Assembly (NCBI RefSeq): GCF_000014685.1
Contig: NC_008321.1
Coordinates: 4,151,001-4,215,000 of the forward strand
Length of the DNA stretch: 64,000 nucleotides
Reading direction: 5' to 3'
Origin: Shewanella sp. MR-4
GTDB taxonomy: Bacteria > Pseudomonadota > Gammaproteobacteria > Enterobacterales > Shewanellaceae
This document shows, piece by piece, positions 55,773 to 63,281 of the stretch (position 1 is its first letter; the number at the start of each line of letters is the position of its first letter). The notes under the pieces are model-generated. The model was not told the DNA's origin, searched no databases, and saw only the letters and a program-made list of their open reading frames with translations. Both the position numbers and the translations under genes were made by a program.

Positions 55773-55797
55773 CTGCGACAAGCTGTCGCAGTTTGTC
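55773..55797. promoter_or_regulatory. Dyad with shared 15-bp motif after the response regulator
   Basis: CTGCGACA-AGC-TGTCGCAG (55773-55791) is a perfect 8-bp inverted repeat, overlapping ACAAGCTG-TCG-CAGTTTGT (about 55779-55796), a nearly perfect dyad. CTGTCGCAGTTTGTC at 55783-55797 matches the site before the transporter in 14 of 15 positions. It lies 100 bp before a hairpin terminator with no gene between. Confidence 0.5.
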
Positions 55798-55819
55798 AGT
55801 TTAGCTTTGTCGCTTCAGC

Positions 55820-55930
55820 AATAAACTGCCACACTCAGCTCAGGTTCTCTCCTTTATGTCCCGTAGGCATTAAAGATCCACTGCTTTAGAACCTTCCCCC
55901 GAGAACGGCCAGTGTTCTCGGGGCTTTTTT
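55820..55930 (+). ncRNA. Candidate small RNA ending in a strong terminator
   Basis: Between the dyad and the lipoprotein gene, a region of about 110 bp has no open frame of useful length but has AGGTTC / GAACCT complementary arms (about 55840 and 55889) and ends in a factor-independent terminator (55896-55930: CCCCGAGAAC, loop, GTTCTCGGGG, TTTTTT). The terminator is 265 bp after the response regulator, too far for a simple 3' end, so either an sRNA or a long 3' UTR. The 5' end is a guess. Confidence 0.35.
55896..55930 (+). terminator. Strong factor-independent terminator
   Basis: Ten-base-pair stem CCCCGAGAAC / GTTCTCGGGG with loop GGCCAGT, followed by CTTTTTTA. Confidence 0.92.
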
Positions 55931-56071
55931 ATCTCTCCTGTTTTGTCCACAAGGCTCGCCCCTCAGCCGCCAACAAAGTAAATTCATTTATAGACCCAGA
56001 ACATTCATGATGATTTGAGGTCATAATCAACAACATAATTTGCAGACTCAAACGCAATCAAGGAAGAATTT

Positions 56072-56353
56072 ATGTCTAAGATCATCATCAACCTCTCTTT
56101 TAGTCTTTTTATGCTTGGCTCCCTAAGCGGATGCCTAACAAACACACTGGTCAGTGATAGATGCAACCAAACATATCCAGCTGATCAGCAAGAATGTGAC
56201 AAAACAGACGCCGCCATCTATACCGCTTCAGCATTATTAAAAGACTCAGATAAAGGCCAAAGCTGCGCCGATATGTCTGGCAAAGCGAAAGAGGATTGCT
56301 TAGTTCAACAACAAGCGCTAAGAGAATCGCTCGATAAGCACTCTCGCAAATAG
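56072..56353 (+). CDS. Small lipoprotein of unknown function
   Basis: 93 residues with a lipoprotein signal: LFMLGSLSGCLTN, lipobox LSGC with Cys21. The mature part is hydrophilic and has four further cysteines in two pairs (DRCNQTYPADQQECDKTD, SCADMSGKAKEDCLVQQQ), which suggests disulfides in the periplasm. AAGGAAGAATTT precedes the ATG. No family recognised. Followed after 15 bp by the frameshifted reductase-like gene, so the two were probably co-transcribed. Confidence 0.8.
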   Translation: MSKIIINLSFSLFMLGSLSGCLTNTLVSDRCNQTYPADQQECDKTDAAIYTASALLKDSDKGQSCADMSGKAKEDCLVQQQALRESLDKHSRK

Positions 56354-56368
56354 TCTCAAGGAAGATAA

Positions 56369-56910
56369 ATGCAAGCCTCGGTTTTTATTGCCGTTTCACT
56401 CGATAGGTTTATTGCCTCGCCCGATGGGGATATCGATTTTTTAAATCAGCATCCGAGCAGTAATCCCGAAGAAGATTTTGGTTACTGCGCCTTTATCAAA
56501 ACGGTTGATGCCATCGTGATGGGGCGCAAGAGCTTTGAAAAAGTTCTGTCATTTGACTGCGATTGGCCCTATGAATCGCTGCCCGTGTTTGTTTTAAGCA
56601 AACATGGCATTTCAATTCCCGCAGCATTAAGCACTCGGGTCGAAGTGCTTAACGGGGATGCAACGAGCATTAGTGTGGACAACTAAAAAAGCGCGGTTTT
56701 AAACATCTCTATATCGATGGCGGGCAAACTATTCAGGGATTTCTCGCGGCAGGACTGATACAGGAGTTAACGCTCACGCGCATCCCAACCTTGCTTGGTT
56801 GTGACATCCCTCTCTTTGGCAGCTTGGCCCACGCGATTCAGCTAGAAGCCCTACACACTCAGCAATATGACAATGGCTATGTGCAAACTCGTTATCGCGT
56901 AATCAGTTAA
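56369..56910 (+). pseudogene. RibD/DHFR-like reductase gene with one frameshift
   Basis: The first part (56369-56686) encodes an intact N-terminus of the RibD C-terminal/DHFR fold: ASVFIAVSLDRFIASPDGDI, DAIVMGRKSFEKVL and VFVLSKHGI. It then meets TAA, but the -1 frame continues without a break from about 56680 to TAA at 56908 with DQLKKRGFKHLYIDGG, QGFLAAGLIQELTLTRIPT and LLGCDIPLFGSL, the rest of the same fold. A one-base loss near GTGGACAACTAA restores the frame (GAC CAA CTA). Either a real inactivating mutation or a sequence error. Confidence 0.85.
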
Positions 56911-56990
56911 TCGATTATCTCCCTACGGGAACGCTGACCGACTCAGCTTTGCAGAATCGAGTCATTAATGTAACCAGCCTGTTAAGTAAA

Positions 56991-57014
56991 ATTAAGTTCT
57001 ATCAATAACTTAAT
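56991..57014. promoter_or_regulatory. Inverted repeat before the orphan pilin gene
   Basis: ATTAAGTT - 8 bp - AACTTAAT, a perfect dyad 56 bp before the pilin start codon. Possible operator. Confidence 0.35.
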
Positions 57015-57069
57015 GATCATCTATCAAAGATACGTTAGAATATCGCCATCTTAGCAACAGGTGAGCAGT

Positions 57070-57675
57070 ATGAGCCGTCTACATACATCTAAAGGATTTA
57101 CCCTAATCGAATTGGTGGTGGTTATCATCATCTTAGGCATTCTTGCCGTGGTCGCTGCGCCTCGCTTTATAAATCTTAGCCAAGATGCCCACAATGCACG
57201 GGCAAAAGCCGCCTTCGCCGCTTTTACCTCTGGCGTAAAGCTGTATCACAGTTGTTGGCTTGCGGGTGGACACTCGGGCTACACCCAAGATCTTGCCTGT
57301 TATGGTGATGGCACTTTAGACTCAACCACCACTGGTTTTCCCTTAGGTAAAGACACAGACAATGGCGGCAATCAAGGCACTCAATTACAAGGCGATTTCT
57401 GTGGTGAGTTATGGCAATCCTTACTCGATAATCAGGACTTTGTCCTCACCTCACACACGAATTGGGAACAGCAACAGGCGTCCGATATCGACATAGTCTA
57501 CTGGTACGCTGGCGGCGCAATAAGTGATCCTGACACTTATTGTTACTTTAACTATGTGTCGGATGATCGCCGTCTTGGCAGTGAGAATTGGGAGCTAAAA
57601 TACTATCCCCTCCATGGCCGCACTGTTATCGGTCGTTCCTCCTTTTCGAAATCTGAAATACCACCTTCCCCCTAA
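57070..57675 (+). CDS. Orphan MSHA-type prepilin-like protein
   Basis: 201 residues. Start at ATG 57070 with AGGTGAG 6 bp upstream (an in-frame GTG at 57061 overlaps this box). Leader MSRLHTSKG, then FTLIELVVVIIILGILAVVA, so prepilin-peptidase cleavage after Gly and Glu5 are intact. The continuing APRFINLSQDAHNA is close to MshA/MshB. The globular part has four cysteines (YHSCWLAG, DLACYGDG, DFCGELWQ, DTYCYFNY). It lies 32 kb from the MSHA locus, alone and with its own terminator. Could be an accessory subunit of the MSHA pilus. Confidence 0.88.
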   Translation: MSRLHTSKGFTLIELVVVIIILGILAVVAAPRFINLSQDAHNARAKAAFAAFTSGVKLYHSCWLAGGHSGYTQDLACYGDGTLDSTTTGFPLGKDTDNGGNQGTQLQGDFCGELWQSLLDNQDFVLTSHTNWEQQQASDIDIVYWYAGGAISDPDTYCYFNYVSDDRRLGSENWELKYYPLHGRTVIGRSSFSKSEIPPSP

Positions 57676-57697
57676 ACGCACCAAGCATATCCGCTTT

Positions 57698-57736
57698 AGC
57701 CACAGGGCATAAAATCCCTAACGCCCTGTGGCTTTT
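57698..57736 (+). terminator. Terminator of the orphan pilin gene
   Basis: 11-bp stem AGCCACAGGGC / GCCCTGTGGCT followed by TTTT, 22 bp after the stop codon. Confidence 0.9.
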
Positions 57737-57746
57737 TCCGCTTTCA

Positions 57747-57774
57747 CTTGAAATCTGACCATCCATCCCCATAT
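57747..57774 (+). promoter_or_regulatory. Sigma-32 heat-shock promoter of hslVU
   Basis: CTTGAAA (57747-57753) and CCCCATAT (57767-57774) with a 13-bp spacer match the sigma-32 consensus CTTGAAA-N(11-16)-CCCCATNT at every fixed position. The -10 is 56 bp before the hslV GTG. hslVU is a heat-shock operon in E. coli, which agrees. Confidence 0.88.
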
Positions 57775-57829
57775 CTATTCCATCATCCACCGCAGGATTT
57801 TCATTGCGGGCAAGAGAAGAGGATTCATT

Positions 57830-58354
57830 GTGACCACTATCGTATCAGTACGCCGTAATAACCAAGTTGTCATCGCCGGCGATGGCCAAGTCTCCCTAGG
57901 CAATACCGTCATGAAAGGTAACGCCAAGAAAGTGCGTCGCTTATATCACAACAAAGTGTTGGCAGGTTTTGCTGGCGGCACCGCCGACGCTTTTACCCTA
58001 TTTGAGCGTTTCGAGTCCAAGCTCGAGATGCACCAAGGCCATCTATTACGATCGGCCGTTGAACTGGCCAAAGATTGGCGAACCGACCGCATGCTGCGCA
58101 AACTCGAGGCCATGCTGGTGGTTGCCGATGCCGAAGCGTCACTGATCATCACAGGAAATGGTGACGTAGTGCAGCCAGAACATGATTTAGTCGCCATTGG
58201 CTCGGGCGGTAACTATGCCCAAGCGGCGGCGCTAGCCCTGCTACAAAATACCGAATTATCGGCGCTGGAAATTGCAGAAAAGTCGCTGACTATTGCAGGC
58301 GATATCTGCGTATTCACCAATCAATTCAAGACAATTGAAGAACTTAACTACTAA
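57830..58354 (+). CDS. hslV: ATP-dependent protease peptidase subunit HslV
   Basis: 174 residues (E. coli 176). The N-terminal threonine nucleophile is exposed after Met removal ([20 protein letters not shown]). [14 protein letters not shown] and [17 protein letters not shown] are typical. Starts with GTG, preceded by GAAGAGGA; 18 bp separate its stop from the hslU start. Forms a double hexamer capped by HslU. Expressed from the sigma-32 promoter. Confidence 0.97.
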
Positions 58355-58372
58355 CAGCCCGTGAGGAATATT

Positions 58373-59701
58373 ATGTCTGAAATGACCCCCCGTGAGATTG
58401 TCCACGAGCTGGATGCCCACATTATCGGCCAGAAAAAGGCCAAGCGTTCCGTCGCCGTCGCCCTGCGTAACCGCTGGCGCCGCATGCAATTGGATGCCGA
58501 CTTCCGTCAAGAAGTCACCCCAAAAAACATTCTGATGATTGGCCCAACCGGCGTAGGTAAAACCGAAATCGCCCGCCGTTTGGCAAAGCTCGCCAATGCG
58601 CCGTTCATCAAGGTTGAAGCCACTAAGTTCACCGAAGTGGGTTACGTGGGTAAAGAAGTCGAGCAAATCATCCGTGATTTAACCGACATCGCCATTAAGC
58701 TGACCCGCGAGCAACAAATGGGCAAATGCCGTCAACGCGCCGAAGAACACGCCGAAGAGCGTATTCTCGATGCCCTACTGCCCAAGCCGAAAAACGACTG
58801 GGACAACACGGACAGCGATACCAGCTCCAATACCCGTCAGATCTTCCGCAAAAAGCTGCGTGAAGGCCAGTTAGACGACAAAGAAATCGATATCGATGTG
58901 GCCCAGCCACAGGTGGGTATCGAAATCATGTCGCCACCGGGCATGGAAGAAATGACCAACCAACTGCAAAGCCTGTTTAAAAACATGGGCCAAGCACCGG
59001 CTAAACGTCGCAAGATGAAGATCAAAGAAGCCTTTAAGCTGTTGATCGAAGAAGAAGCGGCCAAACTGGTTAATCAAGAAGATTTAAAAGAGCAAGCCAT
59101 TGAATTGGTTGAGCAGCACGGCATAGTGTTCCTCGACGAAATCGACAAGATCTGTAAGCGTGGCGAAACCTCTGGTCCAGACGTGTCCCGCGAAGGCGTA
59201 CAGCGCGACCTGTTACCTTTAGTTGAAGGCTGCACTGTCACCACTAAACATGGCATGGTGAAAACCGACCATATTCTGTTTATCGCTTCGGGCGCGTTCC
59301 AAATGGCAAAACCTTCGGATTTAATCCCCGAGCTACAAGGCCGTTTACCGATCCGCGTTGAGCTTGATGCGTTATCAGCCGATGATTTTAAACGCATTTT
59401 AACTGAGCCACACGCCTCACTGACCGAGCAATATATTGCGCTGATGGCCACCGAAGGCGTGACTATTGAGTTTGCCGAGTCGGGCATCGAGAGCATTGCT
59501 AAGGCGGCATGGCAAGTGAACGAGCGCACCGAAAACATTGGTGCCCGTCGTCTACATACCGTGATGGAAAAGCTGATGGAAGATATCTCCTATGAGGCGT
59601 CCGACAAGTCTGGTAGCTCATTTGTGATTGATGCCGATTATGTGAGTGCTCACTTAGATAATCTGGTTCAAGACGAAGACCTAAGCCGCTTTATCCTGTA
59701 A
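58373..59701 (+). CDS. hslU: ATP-dependent protease ATPase subunit HslU
   Basis: 442 residues (E. coli 443). ATG at 58373 follows GAGGAATATT and matches the family start MSEMTPREIV; the frame extends to 58361. Walker A IGPTGVGKTEIARRLA near residue 60, Walker B IVFLDEIDKIC near 250, the pore motif TEVGYVGKEVE near 88 and sensor region (ENIGARRLHTVMEKLME) near 387. The inserted I-domain (about 110-240) is charged, as usual. Unfolds substrates for HslV. Confidence 0.98.
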   Translation: MSEMTPREIVHELDAHIIGQKKAKRSVAVALRNRWRRMQLDADFRQEVTPKNILMIGPTGVGKTEIARRLAKLANAPFIKVEATKFTEVGYVGKEVEQIIRDLTDIAIKLTREQQMGKCRQRAEEHAEERILDALLPKPKNDWDNTDSDTSSNTRQIFRKKLREGQLDDKEIDIDVAQPQVGIEIMSPPGMEEMTNQLQSLFKNMGQAPAKRRKMKIKEAFKLLIEEEAAKLVNQEDLKEQAIELVEQHGIVFLDEIDKICKRGETSGPDVSREGVQRDLLPLVEGCTVTTKHGMVKTDHILFIASGAFQMAKPSDLIPELQGRLPIRVELDALSADDFKRILTEPHASLTEQYIALMATEGVTIEFAESGIESIAKAAWQVNERTENIGARRLHTVMEKLMEDISYEASDKSGSSFVIDADYVSAHLDNLVQDEDLSRFIL

Positions 59702-59846
59702 CTAGGGCTGTTATCCAAGCCTGCAATGTTCGTTCCGAACATTGAGTGCAAAATTGTGACTGTGGCTAAGGCTTACACTTTGTAACCTTAGCCACAAATT
59801 GTTATGTTACAGCTTGTCCATTCCCCGTATTTTCTTGGCACTACCT

Positions 59847-60233
59847 ATGACCACTAGCACACCCAATGTCACCGATCTTAAGCTCAAGCGTAAATCGCGC
59901 ATTTTAGAAATCAGCTTCGATAACGGCGAGCAGTATCAACTCAGCTGTGAGATGTTACGCGTCTATTCCCCCTCCGCCGAAGTGCATGGTCACGGTAACC
60001 CTAAGCTGGTCACCCACAAGAAAAATGTGAATATCACCAGCATCGAACCCGTAGGTAACTACGCGGTAAAAATCGTCTTCGACGATGGCCACGATACCGG
60101 GCTGTTTTCCTGGCAGGTGCTTTACGATCTCGCCACTCACCAAGTGGAATTATGGGAAAAGTACTTAGCACGCCTGCGAGCTGAGAAGGCTTCCCGCGAA
60201 CCGCTGATTGCGATGAATATAAAGTACAACTAA
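59847..60233 (+). CDS. DUF971 domain protein
   Basis: 128 residues from the second ATG (59847), which gives the family-like start MTTSTPNVTDLKLKRKSRIL; the longer frame to 59799 reads into a stretch with no conserved look. DUF971 motifs: LEISFDNGEQYQLSCEMLRV, SPSAEVHGHG, IEPVGNYAVKIVFDDGHDTG and LFSWQVLYDL. Gamma-butyrobetaine hydroxylase-type N-terminal fold; standalone versions commonly follow hslVU in gammaproteobacteria and may act in iron-sulfur or protein assembly, but this is not shown. Confidence 0.9.
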   Translation: MTTSTPNVTDLKLKRKSRILEISFDNGEQYQLSCEMLRVYSPSAEVHGHGNPKLVTHKKNVNITSIEPVGNYAVKIVFDDGHDTGLFSWQVLYDLATHQVELWEKYLARLRAEKASREPLIAMNIKYN

Positions 60234-60248
60234 TCAGTTAGCGCCATT

Positions 60249-60273
60249 AGCGCTCAAGACTCTCCTTGAGTGC
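60249..60273 (+). terminator. Weak terminator-like hairpin
   Basis: GCGCTCAAG-ACTCT-CCTTGAGTGC, an 8-9 bp stem 16 bp after the DUF971 stop, without a good T run. Confidence 0.4.
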
Positions 60274-60302
60274 TTACCCACTGACTAGTCTAAGGAAAGA
60301 TA

Positions 60303-60890
60303 ATGTCGGAAAAAGTCCCCTGCACAGCTTGCCAAACCTTAATCATGCCCAGCACGGCCGAGCGAAACGCAGGCTTATGTATGCCCTGCAAAAACGGCAA
60401 TCGTGAAAATATCGAACAGGCAAAAACCTATTACCAAAAGGAGCGGGAATTAGATAAAACCTGCCCTTTTAGAGCGCTGTGGCGAGATATTGTGGTGCGA
60501 GTGCACGACGATAAACAGGGCTTTCACACGTTAAGCGAAGCGGCGCAGCACTATTACGCAGTCAATTGTCTCTCTGGTGAAGTCTACAACGGCGGCTTTA
60601 TCCAGTACTTCGATAACTCATCGGGCGAGCATTATGCTGTTGCCGAGCGCGGCCTTGAGCAAATTGGCGCTTTGCACTCGTTAGCCCTATTACAACAGGC
60701 TAAACAGGCGGTATTTGGCGATCATCCCGTCCCTACCGACAGAGATCAACGCCTCGCCGCAACCGATAATCCAGTCGCCGAAGCCCGACTCAATCAACTC
60801 GATGATGAGTTTTATAAAGATTTGGATAATCTTGATATCAAGCTAGAGAGCTATGCAATACAAATGGGATTGGTAGTATCGAACCGATAA
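60303..60890 (+). CDS. DMP19/DUF4375-type protein with N-terminal zinc-ribbon-like motif
   Basis: 195 residues. N-terminus has two CxxC pairs (CTACQTL and LCMPCKNG) resembling a small zinc-binding ribbon; residues about 65-185 contain the DUF4375/DMP19 motif VNCLSGEVYNGGFIQYFDNS and HYAVAERGLEQIGA. DMP19 proteins include DNA-mimicking antitoxin-like proteins, but many members have no known role. AAGGAAAGATA precedes the start. It directly borders the repeat-flanked KAP cassette. Confidence 0.75.
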   Translation: MSEKVPCTACQTLIMPSTAERNAGLCMPCKNGNRENIEQAKTYYQKERELDKTCPFRALWRDIVVRVHDDKQGFHTLSEAAQHYYAVNCLSGEVYNGGFIQYFDNSSGEHYAVAERGLEQIGALHSLALLQQAKQAVFGDHPVPTDRDQRLAATDNPVAEARLNQLDDEFYKDLDNLDIKLESYAIQMGLVVSNR

Positions 60891-60920
60891 ATATTCTATT
60901 TATCGCAATAACACTTAACG

Positions 60921-61133
60921 TCGTGGGGTTTCACCCCACACCCGACCAAGGAGGACTGCTCGTCCTATCCTCCTTGGATTCTCCAAGACGCCCCTACGGA
61001 GTTGAAAGCCCCTTGTGCTCATTGCCAAATTTGCTATCGCTTCCGAAGGATGCGTCCCTGCACCTGCGAAAGCTAGCTTGCCATCCATGGCAAGACTCAC
61101 GCAATTTGTCTATTCGCCCTACAGCAACTCCGA
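60921..61133 (-). repeat. Hairpin-rich interspersed repeat, copy A (reverse)
   Basis: Inverted relative to copy B at 62845-63080. Positions 60921-60995 match 63006-63080 in reverse with one mismatch in 75 bp; beyond that the copies stay recognisably similar but diverged (shared GTTGCTG-AGGGCG, GCGTGAG, CATGGATG, TAGCTTTCG and TTCGGAAGCG). The 75-bp end contains two hairpins: GTGGGGT / ACCCCAC and CCAAGGAGGA / TCCTCCTTGG. A frame of 61 codons crosses the repeat but looks like a repeat artefact. Probably a non-autonomous mobile or REP/MITE-like family. Confidence 0.88.
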
Positions 61134-61273
61134 GGGGATGTGTATTCTGTAACTTCGGCGTAAGCTGTTAATACCAAGAGCCATCTGCATTGTAAAATTT
61201 AACAATGAGTGTCTCGATTAATTCTATTGATATTTTATAGCCAGCTAACATCGTACTTAAGAAAGGGAAATAA
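61134..61273. other. AT-rich leader of the KAP gene
   Basis: 140 bp between repeat copy A and the KAP NTPase start. Contains GAAAGGG before the ATG. No gene. Confidence 0.5.
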
Positions 61274-62743
61274 ATGGACATTTCAAATCACGCCAGAAAA
61301 TACATGGAATGGGAACCGAAATATAACTGGGAGACCTGTAAGACGAACAGAAGAGAATTTGGTGAATTTATCGCTCACTTCCTCACTGCAGATAGCCGAG
61401 TTATTAATCTAGATGGAATATATGGCTCAGGTAAAACGGAGTTCATTAGGCGTTTATATATTGAACTAGCCAAAAGAAATCATCCTGTTGTCTATATTGA
61501 TATTTGGGAAAGTGATTTTTCAACAAACCCCCTAGCCGTTATTTGTAGTGAATTAATTCAACAGATTGAGTTCATATTAAAAGAAAAAAGTCCAAATAGC
61601 GAAATCAAGAATGAAAATAAAGCAACCGAAACATTTAACCAACTGAAAGCCAAATTAGGTACTTGCTTACATTACGCCACACTTGCCTCACTTGTTAGTG
61701 GTGACAACTCCATTTCGACGGAAATATCCTCAGTTAATGCGGCCATATCAGCTATCCCAAACTTAATAACTGAATCGAAATCGCAAAAGTACGTTGAAAC
61801 GATTCAAAAAAATCATGTAGCCGCTGTACAAGCCATGAAAGATATCAAGGAGTACATAACCTATATATCCGAGTTGATAGAGGTTATATACAAACTAAAT
61901 ACTCCTATTGTTATTTTGATTGACGAACTGGATAGATGTAGGCCTACTTACGCTATTGAAACTCTTGAAGTCATTAAACATTTCTTTGAAACAAAAGGTT
62001 GCACATTCTTAGTAGCAACAAACACTGAGGTTTTAGAGCATTCTGTTCAAGCCGTATACGGTTCAACGTTTGACGCCAAACATTATTTACGAAGATTTTT
62101 TGATAGAAAAGTGAGTCTTCCACCAATATCTACAGTGGATTACTTAAAAGCAAAGCAACTCGATTTTAGTAAATACACAAACAGTGGAATAAATCTCCAC
62201 CCTCTTATCACCATGGACATAATCATTGAAGTATTTGCAGATCTTTTTGAAGCCAATAACATTGAATTAAGGGGAGTTGAGCAAATTCTTAATAGATTTT
62301 TCACTAGCTTAGATTATGCCTTAGGAATTAAAGAAAACTCTAATACTGTTATAAACACAATAGTTCTAATAGTAGGCTTGATAGAACAGCATTTAGACAA
62401 ACCAGAACTTTCCGAACGTAAAAATAATAACCCTTTAAGGACGAATATAAAAACAAATTATAGTCAACTAAGTGGCACTATCGATGTTATGTTTAATTGC
62501 GTAATGACGACAGAGTCTAAAGTTAAATATAAAGGGCACGGCCATTATCGGGAGCATGCGTACGCACAAGAAATGCTAACTATTGAATCGTACAATTTTG
62601 GCGACATTGAAATATTAGGTTACTCTCGAGATAGCATAACCATATTTACAGAAATCATACACCAATACAACAATCCTAAGTGCAATTATTGGTTATGGGA
62701 GAACTATCAAAGAGTAATAGAGCTATCGGGACATATTCAATAA
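61274..62743 (+). CDS. KAP-family P-loop NTPase
   Basis: 489 residues. Walker A GIYGSGKTEFIRRL at residues 48-61, Walker B VILIDELDRCRPTYAIETLE from 213 (the LDRCRP signature is the KAP hallmark), and an arginine-rich sensor region YLRRFFDRKVSLPP near 271. Membrane insertions typical of many KAP proteins are not obvious; a weak hydrophobic stretch lies at about 133-165. Start supported by GAAAGGG. Clearly more AT-rich than the flanking genes and enclosed by inverted repeats, so probably acquired. KAP NTPases occur in several anti-phage systems, but no partner gene is present here, so function is open. Confidence 0.9.
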   Translation: MDISNHARKYMEWEPKYNWETCKTNRREFGEFIAHFLTADSRVINLDGIYGSGKTEFIRRLYIELAKRNHPVVYIDIWESDFSTNPLAVICSELIQQIEFILKEKSPNSEIKNENKATETFNQLKAKLGTCLHYATLASLVSGDNSISTEISSVNAAISAIPNLITESKSQKYVETIQKNHVAAVQAMKDIKEYITYISELIEVIYKLNTPIVILIDELDRCRPTYAIETLEVIKHFFETKGCTFLVATNTEVLEHSVQAVYGSTFDAKHYLRRFFDRKVSLPPISTVDYLKAKQLDFSKYTNSGINLHPLITMDIIIEVFADLFEANNIELRGVEQILNRFFTSLDYALGIKENSNTVINTIVLIVGLIEQHLDKPELSERKNNNPLRTNIKTNYSQLSGTIDVMFNCVMTTESKVKYKGHGHYREHAYAQEMLTIESYNFGDIEILGYSRDSITIFTEIIHQYNNPKCNYWLWENYQRVIELSGHIQ

Positions 62744-62844
62744 ACACCACTAAAAGCCTATTTACCAATAATAAAAAATGATAGGAATGGAAGAGACCTT
62801 TGAGATTTACAGCTAATATCTGAGCTTCAGAAGTTCACCTACCC
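62744..62844. other. Short spacer after the KAP gene
   Basis: About 100 bp, no terminator or gene seen; leads into repeat copy B. Confidence 0.5.
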
Positions 62845-63080
62845 TGCGAAGTTGCTGAAGGGCGTTGAAGAAAATCGCGTGAGCGAGGCATGGATGCCGA
62901 GTTAGCTTTCGGATTCTTTATTTAATAAATAGGGGATGTACCATCGGAAGCGTTAGCGATTTTCGAATAAGCACGAAGCCACTAACTAATGCATGTAACT
63001 TCGCAAGGGGCGTCTTGGAGAATCCAAGGAGGATAGGACGAGCAGTCCTCCTTGGTCGGGTGTGGGGTGAAGCCCCACGA
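62845..63080 (+). repeat. Hairpin-rich interspersed repeat, copy B (forward)
   Basis: Partner of copy A in inverted orientation; the outer 75 bp (63006-63080) are 74/75 identical. Includes CCAAGGAGGA / TCCTCCTTGG and GTGGGGT / GCCCCAC-type hairpins. The inner part is diverged from copy A and AT-richer, with an insertion-like stretch around TTTATTTAATAAATAG, so the arms were either not created together or the inner part has decayed since. Confidence 0.88.
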
Positions 63081-63094
63081 CTTTGACTTTGCTT

Positions 63095-63281
63095 TTACAT
63101 CACTTCATCCGATTCGATATTCAAATCAGTTAACCAATCCCAAATCACAGCGATAAAACTACCCTCATAAAGCAATCTTCAGATTGATCCCAACCACTCA
63201 TATCATCGTAATCCTCAATTGCAAATACCATCCACCAGAGTCCACCTAATGCAATTACGGCAGCAATCACAGCAGCAATTA
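63095..63281 (-). pseudogene. Remnant of a small membrane protein gene
   Basis: On the minus strand a frame gives VVIAAVIAALGG-like hydrophobic text and then FAIEDYDDMSGWDQSEDC; near 63164 the reading shifts by one base to YEGSFIAVIWDWLTDLNIES ending SDEVM and TAA at 63097-63095. The acidic C-terminal text looks like a real protein, but there is no start codon in frame and a frameshift. It overlaps the 5' end of the photolyase gene by about 30 bp and sits 14 bp from repeat copy B. Confidence 0.35.

Noticed and set aside
56681..56697. Possible programmed frameshift at an AAAAAAG run
   Set aside because: The in-frame TAA precedes the run, and no matching slippery heptamer is in phase, so a single-base loss is simpler.
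59726..59744. AATGTTCG/CGAACATT dyad after hslU as terminator
   Set aside because: Perfect 8-bp stem but no T run; could be structural or an operator, not enough to call.
60915..61100. Open frame of 61 codons on the minus strand in repeat copy A
   Set aside because: It follows the repeat exactly, crosses its hairpins and has no ribosome site; copy B does not keep it intact. Treated as a repeat artefact.
61274..62743. KAP gene as part of an insertion sequence
   Set aside because: No transposase or integrase is encoded and no target duplication is obvious; only inverted repeat copies frame it.
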